From: an uncultured Schwartzia sp.
GTDB taxonomy: Bacteria; Bacillota; Negativicutes; Selenomonadales; Selenomonadaceae
DNA: 12,767 nucleotides
Assembly: GCA_905372875.1 (NCBI GenBank)
Contig: CAJPQU010000047.1
Coordinates: forward strand, 1 to 12,767
Direction: 5' to 3'
The translations under genes and the position numbers were made by a program. The notes beneath the pieces are model-generated. The model was given only the letters and a program-made list of their open reading frames with translations. It did not search any database and was not told the DNA's origin. Shown here one piece after another: positions 1 to 5,635 of this stretch. The stretch's first letter is position 1. Each line of letters opens with the position of its first letter.

Positions 1-1082
1 CCCAGGACCATGGAAGCCAAACCCACCTTTTCCGCGTCCACATGGGTGATGTAGGCGTCCTCCGGACAAAGGACGCCGCAGTTGCAGGGAGCTAAGGGCA
101 GTTTCTCCAAGTCCCGCAGCACCGATGCGTCCCCGCCCTGCGCCTCGGCCATGGCACAGAGCTTCTCAAAGGCCGAACCGTCGGCAAGGGATTTTTCCGC
201 CGCGGCCCGGCAGTCTGCTACCGATCCCCGCCCCGTGAGATACAGCATGTTCGCCGCCATGGCCAGCGACACTTCCCGCAGATCTTCCGGCCCGCCACCC
301 CGGAGAACATCCACGGCCTCCGCCACTTCAAGGGCGTTCCCCACGGCGCGGCCCATCGGCGCGTCCATGTCGGTAATGAGGGCCGCCGTCTTTCGTCCCG
401 CCGCTTCCCCGATGGCCACCATGGTTTCGGCCAGCCGCAAAGCCTCGGGAAAACGCTTCATAAAGGCTCCGCTGCCCACCGTGACATCCAAGAGAATACA
501 ATCCGCGCCCCCCGCCAATTTCTTACTCATGATGGAGGAGGCGATGAGGGGAATACTGTCCACGCTGCCCGTCACATCCCGGAGAGCATAGATTTTTTTG
601 TCCGCCGGAGCAAGGGCCGCCGATTGGCCGATGACCGCCAGACCACACCTTTTTACTACGTCAAAAAATTCCGCCTCGCTGAGCGCGGCGCGAAAGCCGG
701 GAATAGACTCCAATTTATCAATGGTCCCGCCGGTGTGGCCGAGGCCCCGGCCCGACATCTTTGCCACCACGCCCCCGCAGGCGGCGACGAGGGGAGCCAC
801 CACGAGGGTCGTCTTGTCCCCCACCCCACCGGTGCTGTGCTTATCCACCTTAACCCCGGGGATCGCGGAAAGATCCGCCTGCGTCCCCGTGGCCAGCATG
901 GCCAGCGTAAGATCCGTCGTCTCTTGATCCGTCATCCCCCGAAACCAGACCGCCATCAAAAAGGCCGCCATCTGCTCCTTCGGCAGCCGATCCGCGGTAA
1001 ATTCCCCCACGATATAGTCAAGCTCTTCCCGGCTCATCTCGCCGCCGCGCTTCTTCTTTACGATCAAATCGTACATCCGCAT
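1..1082 (-). CDS. pdp: Pyrimidine-nucleoside phosphorylase, C-terminus cut by window edge
   Basis: This enzyme splits uridine or (deoxy)thymidine with phosphate, giving the free base and (deoxy)ribose-1-phosphate, in cytoplasmic nucleoside salvage. Seen: 360 codons are open to the window start. Residues 81-92 read KHSTGGVGDKTT, the phosphate-binding loop, and residues 110-125 match the thymidine/pyrimidine phosphorylase signature (SGRG...TGGT.D.LE). The conserved stretch YALRDVTGSVDSIPLIASS follows. Family members are about 430-440 residues, so roughly the last 75 residues lie outside the window. ATG at 1082 is preferred because GGGAGG (1091-1096) sits 8 nt upstream; the ATG at 1076 would be 14 nt away. 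It lies 91 nt after deoB on the same strand, which makes biochemical sense because DeoB acts on its sugar-phosphate product. Thymidine phosphorylase (deoA) cannot be separated from broad-specificity Pdp by eye. Confidence 0.95.
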   Translation of the reverse strand, partial: MRMYDLIVKKKRGGEMSREELDYIVGEFTADRLPKEQMAAFLMAVWFRGMTDQETTDLTLAMLATGTQADLSAIPGVKVDKHSTGGVGDKTTLVVAPLVAACGGVVAKMSGRGLGHTGGTIDKLESIPGFRAALSEAEFFDVVKRCGLAVIGQSAALAPADKKIYALRDVTGSVDSIPLIASSIMSKKLAGGADCILLDVTVGSGAFMKRFPEALRLAETMVAIGEAAGRKTAALITDMDAPMGRAVGNALEVAEAVDVLRGGGPEDLREVSLAMAANMLYLTGRGSVADCRAAAEKSLADGSAFEKLCAMAEAQGGDASVLRDLEKLPLAPCNCGVLCPEDAYITHVDAEKVGLASMVL

Positions 1083-1173
1083 CCGCGTTTCCTCCCGTTC
1101 ACCGTTGCCTGACCATCACCAGTCGAAACGGAACACTGCCCGCGCCCGCCTCGGGCTTCTCTTCCCACAACCC

Positions 1174-2349
1174 CTATTTCGCGATCTCCTGCCAGAAGCT
1201 CCTCCCCGGTGTCGAGAGCGAAAGGCTGAACATCTCCGCCGCCGTGGCCGCCACATCGGCAAAGGTGGCGCGGGTGCCAAGGTTCACCCCCGCCTTCACC
1301 CCCGGCCCGTAGGCGAGGATCGGCACGTATTCCCGGGTGTGATCCGTCCCCGGCGCCCCGGGATCGCAGCCGTGATCGGCGGTGATCATCAAGACGTCCT
1401 CACCCTGCATCCCCGCAACGAAATCCCCCATCTGCCGATCAAAGACTGTTGCCGCTTTCGCGTAGCCGTCGATGTCCCGACGATGGCCGTACTTCATATC
1501 GAAATCCACCAAATTCACAAAGCACAGCCCCGTGAACTCCTCCGACAGCGTCTTGATGGCCTGATTCATGCCGTCTTCGTTGCCGTCCATGGGAATGTGG
1601 CGGCCGACACCCCGGGCCGCGAAAATATCCGAAATCTTCCCCACGCCGATAGTGGTAAGTCCCGCCTTTTGAAAGGCGTCCAGCATGGTATCCCCCGGCG
1701 GCAGAAGGGAAAAATCATGCCGCCCCGCCGTCCGCTCATAATTTGGATATTCGCCGATAAAGGGGCGGGCGATGACGCGCCCCACGGCGTACGGCCCTTC
1801 GCAGACGTCCCGGGCCTTACGGCAATAATCGTAAAGCGCCTCCCGCGGCACAATGCTCTCATGCGCCGCGATCTGAAGGACGCTGTCCGCCGACGTATAG
1901 ACGATGAGCGCCCCCGTCGCCAAATGCTCCCGCCCGTAATCATGAATGACCTGCGTCCCGGAATACGGCTTATGGCAGAGCGTTTTACGCCCCAAGGCCG
2001 CCTCTAACTTCGCGATGAGATCCGGCGGAAATCCCTCGGGGAAGGTGGGCATGGCCTGCTCCGACACCAAGCCGGCGATCTCCCAATGCCCCGTGGTAGT
2101 ATCCTTCCCCCGGCTCTTTTCCGCCATGCGGCCGAAAGCACCGGCGGGTTTCGGCGTCTTCGACCCCGCCTCCACCCCGTCGATATTGAACAGCCCCAGC
2201 CATGCCAAATGAGGCGTCCTGTATTCCGGCGACTTCACGATGGTCTGGAGGGTATGCACATCACTGCCGTCCCCGAAATCTGCCGCGTCGGGCAGCGCCC
2301 CCACACCAAAACTGTCCAGCACGATGACATACAATCGCTTTACGTTCAT
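1174..2349 (-). CDS. deoB: Phosphopentomutase
   Basis: DeoB interconverts (deoxy)ribose-1-phosphate and (deoxy)ribose-5-phosphate, feeding sugar from nucleoside phosphorolysis to deoxyribose-phosphate aldolase or the pentose-phosphate pathway. It belongs to the alkaline phosphatase superfamily and binds two metals. Seen: an N-terminal metal-binding DSFGVGALPDA (Asp12), the Thr-containing loop GKDTTTGHWE (residues 81-90) that carries the phosphorylated Thr in the family, DFDMKYGHRRD, and the C-terminal ADHGCDPGAPGTDHTREYVP with the metal-ligand Asp/His residues. At 391 residues it is a normal length. The ATG at 2349 has GAGGAGGG (2357-2364) 7 nt upstream, and this site begins just after the stop codon of the preceding acetyltransferase gene. 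Middle gene of a three-gene minus-strand run; the 91-nt gap to pdp contains no convincing terminator. Confidence 0.97.
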   Translation of the reverse strand: MNVKRLYVIVLDSFGVGALPDAADFGDGSDVHTLQTIVKSPEYRTPHLAWLGLFNIDGVEAGSKTPKPAGAFGRMAEKSRGKDTTTGHWEIAGLVSEQAMPTFPEGFPPDLIAKLEAALGRKTLCHKPYSGTQVIHDYGREHLATGALIVYTSADSVLQIAAHESIVPREALYDYCRKARDVCEGPYAVGRVIARPFIGEYPNYERTAGRHDFSLLPPGDTMLDAFQKAGLTTIGVGKISDIFAARGVGRHIPMDGNEDGMNQAIKTLSEEFTGLCFVNLVDFDMKYGHRRDIDGYAKAATVFDRQMGDFVAGMQGEDVLMITADHGCDPGAPGTDHTREYVPILAYGPGVKAGVNLGTRATFADVAATAAEMFSLSLSTPGRSFWQEIAK

Positions 2350-2370
2350 TGCCCATCCCTCCTCAAATGG

Positions 2371-2901
2371 TTACGAAAGATTTTTCTCTTTCTGCCGCGC
2401 CCGGTATTCCCGATCCAAAATGGCCAGGATCACCAAATTCTCGTAATGATCCCCCACCCGCAGGGTCTCCCTGAGAAGCGCTTCCCTCTTTAATCCCAGC
2501 GACTCGTAAAGGTGCAGCGCCCGTTCGTTGTAATCTTTGCAGTCCAGCCAGCCCCGATGAAAACCCAAGTCGTCAAAGGACCAGGCCATCAAAAGCTCCA
2601 TCCCTTCCCGTCCGTACCCTTTTCCCTTGGCGGTGATGACGATGCGCCGCCACTCGATCTCCCCGTCGGGATTCGTCAGTCCCGCCACCAGAAACGCCCC
2701 CACCGCTTCCCCGGTATCGCGGCGCTCCACGATGAGGTACTTCGTATCTGGGGACGCTACGTTCTTCTCCCGTATCTCCCGGGTATCCTGGGTCACGAAG
2801 GCGGCGTTCTCCGGCGCGCCATCCACCGCCGCCACATAGTCAATATCCGCCGCCGTGCCTTCCCGCAGCCGAAGCCGCGGCCCTTCTTTAATGATATGCA
2901 C
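2371..2901 (-). CDS. GNAT-family N-acetyltransferase (RimJ/SpeG-like)
   Basis: A probable acetyl-CoA-dependent acetyltransferase of 176 residues; its acceptor is unknown. Seen: N-terminal RLREGTAAD typical of the GNAT beta-1/alpha-1 region, EWRRIVITAKGKGYGREGME in which KGKGYG (residues 92-97) fits the acetyl-CoA pyrophosphate loop (Q/R-x-x-G-x-G/A), then LGFHRGWLDCKDYNERALHL and YESLGLKREALLRE, as in RimJ/SpeG-like members. A GTG start at 2901 is chosen over the in-frame ATG at 2982 because AAAGGAG lies 8 nt before it and the extra 27 residues are basic, low-quality sequence. Its stop is 21 nt before deoB, so it is probably the first gene of the salvage operon. A link to nucleoside metabolism is only positional. 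Confidence 0.85.
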   Translation of the reverse strand: MHIIKEGPRLRLREGTAADIDYVAAVDGAPENAAFVTQDTREIREKNVASPDTKYLIVERRDTGEAVGAFLVAGLTNPDGEIEWRRIVITAKGKGYGREGMELLMAWSFDDLGFHRGWLDCKDYNERALHLYESLGLKREALLRETLRVGDHYENLVILAILDREYRARQKEKNLS

Positions 2902-3008
2902 GTTTTTCTCTCCTTTCTTCCTAAAAGAAATAATTTTGACACCGTCCGAGAAAAATCCTGCCACCCCGCCGCTTTTTCTCAAAAGAGAACTGCCGCCCCA
3001 TCCGCCTA

Positions 3009-3037
3009 TTGCACGATACCCGAATTTTCTTTATACT
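3009..3037 (+). promoter_or_regulatory. Sigma-70/A-type promoter for the secreted-protein gene
   Basis: TTGCAC (3009-3014) and TATACT (3032-3037) are separated by exactly 17 nt, each close to consensus. A start near 3044 would give a leader of roughly 240 nt before the ATG at 3287. This is the only good plus-strand promoter in the 385-bp gene-free stretch 2902-3286. Confidence 0.65.
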
Positions 3038-3058
3038 AAACACATCAAGCGTAGGAAA
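3030..3058 (-). promoter_or_regulatory. Weak candidate promoter for the minus-strand salvage operon
   Basis: Read on the minus strand, TATAAA (3030-3035) lies 17 nt after a poor -35, TTTCCT (3053-3058). The -10 overlaps the plus-strand -10 TATACT, so the AT-rich core TTTATACTAAA may serve both directions. The -35 is weak and no other good minus promoter was found between here and the GTG at 2901. Confidence 0.25.
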
Positions 3059-3255
3059 TCCCACTTCTTAGCATGCCAACCTTTAATCCAAGCCTTGAGA
3101 CTTCTTTCTACCGATCCATTCTATTCTATTCAAGCCTCCATACACATAAAATCCAAGATTTAACGATGGTATAGAGGATACGCGCCGAAGGGACGCAGAC
3201 GTGCGCATAGAGCATCTCCGCATGGCACTCGCCTTCTCGTGACAGGGATTTCCTA
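3052..3255 (+). promoter_or_regulatory. Leader bracketed by an 11-bp inverted repeat
   Basis: TAGGAAATCCC (3052-3062) and its exact reverse complement GGGATTTCCTA (3245-3255) flank about 180 nt. In a transcript starting near 3044 the two arms could form a closing stem that begins just after the 5' end and finishes 17 nt before the Shine-Dalgarno sequence (3273-3279). The interior is AT-rich in its first half and GC-rich in its second. A further 6-bp pair TGGCAC/GTGCCA overlaps the right arm. I recognise no known riboswitch class. A structured, possibly regulatory leader is inference. Confidence 0.35.
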
Positions 3256-3286
3256 TGGTGCCAAGCACATCGAAAGGAGCATGACG

Positions 3287-4132
3287 ATGCCATTCACTTC
3301 GCTCAAAAAAGGTCTCTGTGCAGTGTTTTCCGTACTCGCACTCACAGCGGCGCCGGCCGCCGCTATGCCCAGTCTTGAGGCACAGATCGATACGATTGCT
3401 GGCGCCCAAGAGGTCTGGAAATATGAGTTCCCCGCCCTCTGCGCACCGGACGAGATCCCGTTCCATCTCCGTTCCTTTACCCCGGCAACGACGCTCATTG
3501 CCGTCACCGACCTCGACGGCAACGGACGGCTTGAACTGCTCTTTCGGCACGTCGCCTTTCCAAAGGGGAGAAAGGGTACCATCCCGTATCCCTTCCTCCG
3601 CATTCCAACAGCAGCGGCCATAGCGATCTACGAGGTGGGTGCTGACGGACGCCTCACGCGTCTCCCCGTGCCCGAAGACGGCTACGGTGCGCCCGACTTC
3701 ATGGGACTGGACGCGAGCCATCCGATTCCTGAAGATGGCGTGCTTTGGTATCCCATGTGTACGAAGCAGATGGATAGAGACGACCATGGTCACTTTCACT
3801 ATACGACTACCTATCGGCGCATCGCCATCAAAGATGGCAGGGTAAAGATCCATGTGCTCGCAGAGGAAAGCGGCTATTATAATGTCTATGATATAGATAG
3901 GGTCGAGCAGGTCGCCACCTCGGCAAGTATCTACGACGGCAACCCCATCCATGAGAAGATGCGTCCTGAAGATTTCTGGCAGACGGCGTTCTATCAGAAA
4001 TTTCATCGGAACTACGCGCCGAACAGCGTCGCGCACTGGATAAGCGGCAGCGAATTGAACGTCGATCCGCGCAAAGCGCTCCTCGCCTCATGGCAGGGCT
4101 TTGTCTACCGTTCCATGAATGGCAAGGGATAA
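3287..4132 (+). CDS. Secreted protein of unknown function with Ca-loop-like motif
   Basis: I do not recognise this 281-residue protein. Seen: a clear signal peptide (positive TSLKK, hydrophobic core, cleavage probably after APAAA near residue 26), no later membrane segment, and DLDGNGRLE at residues 75-83. That spacing resembles the calcium loops of EF-hand/dockerin/FG-GAP-type repeats, so a bound metal is possible. The remainder is rich in aromatic residues and lacks a visible catalytic signature. Three in-frame ATGs occur (3239, 3281, 3287). 3287 is preferred because AAAGGAG (3273-3279) is 7 nt before it but only 1 nt before 3281, and because it starts directly with the signal peptide. Codon use is less GC-biased than its neighbours (ATA, AGG, TAT and AAT occur near 3880-3905), hinting at later acquisition. 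It probably stands alone behind the 3009-3037 promoter; no clear terminator follows. Confidence 0.8.
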   Translation: MPFTSLKKGLCAVFSVLALTAAPAAAMPSLEAQIDTIAGAQEVWKYEFPALCAPDEIPFHLRSFTPATTLIAVTDLDGNGRLELLFRHVAFPKGRKGTIPYPFLRIPTAAAIAIYEVGADGRLTRLPVPEDGYGAPDFMGLDASHPIPEDGVLWYPMCTKQMDRDDHGHFHYTTTYRRIAIKDGRVKIHVLAEESGYYNVYDIDRVEQVATSASIYDGNPIHEKMRPEDFWQTAFYQKFHRNYAPNSVAHWISGSELNVDPRKALLASWQGFVYRSMNGKG

Positions 4133-4298
4133 AGGAAGCACGGATACATGCGGCACTGATCTGCGGGATTTCCACGGGGCTGATCGCCCAGCTCCTCCAA
4201 AACGCCATTCGCAAAGAATGTGGCATTGAGCGTAGCGCGGCGCCCCGAATGAACCGCCACCTTTTTACTTAACCCCAAAACGAAAGGAGCTTGCCACG

Positions 4299-5357
4299 AT
4301 GCTTGATCTTGCCTCTTCTTGGCCGGAAATTGAAGGGAATCTCCTCATTCCGGCGCTCATTTTAGGCGCTTCCCTGCTCATGGGCTTCGTCCTCAACTAT
4401 CTTCTCCGCCGCTACATTACCCGCCACACCGACCTGGCCCCGGACTCCACCTTGGGGGTGCTTCTCCACGCGGTGCGCGGCCTGCCGCGGCTCTGGTGCT
4501 TCGCCATCGGCGTCTACTGGACCATTCACACCGTGGGGCTCGTCGAGCCGGTGCAGCGGCTCTTGGCTTACATCCTTTTCACTATTCTCGTGTTCAGCAT
4601 CACCCGGGTCATCGTGCGCACCTTGGAGCGCATCATTGCCCTGCGTACGGCAGAAGCCAGATCCGCCGCCGCCGCCACCTCGCTCCTCACGAACCTAGTT
4701 GCCATCACGATCTACGCGGCGGGGGCCATCATCATCTTAGGCTACTACGGCATCTCCATCGCCCCCCTCATCACCGCTTTAGGCGTCGGCGGCATGGCGG
4801 TAGCCCTGGGCCTTCAGGAATCACTGGCCAATCTCTTCGCCGGTCTGCATCTCATCCTCTCCAAACAGGTGCGCGTCGGCGACTACATCCGCTTGGACAG
4901 CGACAACGAAGGGCGCGTCACCGACATCACCTGGCGCTACACCACCATTCTCACCAGCGCCAACAACACCGTCGTCGTTCCCAATGCGAAACTGTCCTCC
5001 GCCATCCTCACCAATTATGATATGCCCGACCCCCAAATCGCCGTCATCATCCCCGTGGGGGTCAGCTACGACAGCGACTTGGAGAAAGTGGAAACCGTCA
5101 CCGTCGCGGTGGCCGCTGACGTCATGGAACGCCTGGAAGGCTCGATGGTAAAAACTCCGGCCGTATTCTTTCACACCTTCGGCGACTCCTCCATTGACTT
5201 CAACGCCGTCCTCTACGCCCGGCGCTTCACGGATCGCACCCAACTCAAGCACGAATTTATCAAAGCCCTGACCCAGCGCTACCGCGAGGAAGGCATCGAC
5301 ATTCCCTTCCCCGTCCGCACCATCCTGCGCCCGGAAAGCAGCGATACATCCTCCTGA
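4299..5357 (+). CDS. mscS: MscS-family small-conductance mechanosensitive channel
   Basis: This membrane channel opens under membrane tension and releases solutes in hypo-osmotic shock. Seen in 352 residues: about five hydrophobic segments (roughly 16-37, 65-83, 88-106, 128-149 and 152-172), then the MscS hallmark. This is the Gly/Ala-rich pore helix ALGVGGMAVALGLQESLANL (residues 160-179), followed by FAGLHLILSKQVRVGDYI leading into the beta domain (GRVTDITWRYTTI, VVVPNAKLSSAILTN) and an alpha/beta C-terminal domain. Length is intermediate between E. coli MscS (286) and larger YnaI-like members, so the exact subfamily is open. AAAGGAG (4283-4289) lies 9 nt before the ATG. The 166 bp upstream (4133-4298) contain no gene and no convincing promoter. 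Transcription ends at the terminator at 5443-5472. Confidence 0.95.
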   Translation: MLDLASSWPEIEGNLLIPALILGASLLMGFVLNYLLRRYITRHTDLAPDSTLGVLLHAVRGLPRLWCFAIGVYWTIHTVGLVEPVQRLLAYILFTILVFSITRVIVRTLERIIALRTAEARSAAAATSLLTNLVAITIYAAGAIIILGYYGISIAPLITALGVGGMAVALGLQESLANLFAGLHLILSKQVRVGDYIRLDSDNEGRVTDITWRYTTILTSANNTVVVPNAKLSSAILTNYDMPDPQIAVIIPVGVSYDSDLEKVETVTVAVAADVMERLEGSMVKTPAVFFHTFGDSSIDFNAVLYARRFTDRTQLKHEFIKALTQRYREEGIDIPFPVRTILRPESSDTSS

Positions 5358-5401
5358 CCGGAGAAAATCCCGCCCCCTGCCTCAAATTTTCCACAGGCAA
5401 A

Positions 5402-5437
5402 AAAAGTTATGCACATCGCATCCTGTGCATAACTTTT
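5402..5437. repeat. Perfect 14-bp inverted repeat containing two DnaA-like boxes
   Basis: AAAAGTTATGCACA (5402-5415) is repeated exactly in inverse at 5424-5437, with an 8-nt spacer TCGCATCC. It could fold as a hairpin with a short T-run and help end mscS transcription. However, a better terminator follows within 6 bp, and the arms contain opposed TTATGCACA boxes, which suggests protein binding instead. Confidence 0.75.
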
Positions 5438-5442
5438 CGTCC

Positions 5443-5472
5443 GGCTTCCCGCATCCCGGGGAAGCCTTTTTT
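5443..5472 (+). terminator. Intrinsic terminator of mscS
   Basis: An 8-bp stem GGCTTCCC/GGGAAGCC (5443-5450 and 5459-5466) with an 8-nt loop is followed directly by TTTTTT (5467-5472). It lies 85 nt after the mscS stop codon and insulates the nrd promoter. Confidence 0.85.
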
Positions 5473-5549
5473 ATCGCCTTTTCTTTTTTCCTCCGCCCGT
5501 CTTTTTCCGTCGGTGTCCCTCTTTTCTTGTGGATAACTCTCTCCTGGAA

Positions 5550-5597
5550 CAACTATATCTTGTATTTCCCGTTGACGCCACCCAATAGATATTGTAT
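5550..5597 (+). promoter_or_regulatory. Tandem NrdR boxes of the anaerobic RNR operon
   Basis: Two 16-mers, CAACTATATCTTGTAT (5550-5565) and CCAATAGATATTGTAT (5582-5597), each match the NrdR consensus aCaCwAtATaTwGtgt at 12 of 16 positions. Their starts are exactly 32 bp apart (16-bp gap), the usual three-helical-turn spacing for NrdR. The first lies just upstream of the -35 and the second covers the spacer and part of the -10, the arrangement expected for repression by the dATP/ATP-sensing repressor NrdR. No nrdR gene is in the window. Confidence 0.8.
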
Positions 5598-5600
5598 AAT
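5572..5600 (+). promoter_or_regulatory. Promoter of the split nrdD operon
   Basis: TTGACG (5572-5577), 17 nt, then a perfect TATAAT (5595-5600). This gives a short leader of about 30 nt before the GTG start at 5636. The -10 is overlapped by the downstream NrdR box. Confidence 0.85.
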
Positions 5601-5635
5601 CCGGAATAGAAACCACAGGAAAGGAAGCGAAACAT

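Larger units (their letters stand above)
5387..5536. promoter_or_regulatory. Cluster of four DnaA-box-like 9-mers
   Basis: Four matches to the DnaA-box consensus TTWTNCACA lie within 150 bp: TTTTCCACA (5387-5395, plus), TTATGCACA (5407-5415, plus), TTATGCACA on the minus strand (5424-5432) and the perfect TTATCCACA on the minus strand (5528-5536). They sit between mscS and nrdD, upstream of the NrdR boxes. DnaA is known to control the nrdAB ribonucleotide reductase operon in E. coli, so replication-linked control of this class III operon is a reasonable inference. No AT-rich unwinding element or dnaA/dnaN gene is present, so this is not taken as a replication origin. Confidence 0.45.

Noticed and set aside
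1105..2007. 300-codon plus-strand ORF opposite deoB
   Set aside because: Arg/His/Pro-rich translation without family features; deoB on the other strand is unambiguous. An effect of GC-rich codons.
3083..4036. 317-codon minus-strand ORF opposite the secreted-protein gene
   Set aside because: No ribosome binding site and no recognisable domain; the plus frame has a signal peptide and good start.
4090..4272. 60-codon ORF between the secreted-protein gene and mscS
   Set aside because: Overlaps the end of the upstream gene, lacks a ribosome binding site and has no recognisable similarity; only a chance open frame.
5358..5635. Replication origin
   Set aside because: DnaA-like boxes are present, but there is no dnaA, dnaN, rpmH or parAB nearby and no AT-rich repeat block.
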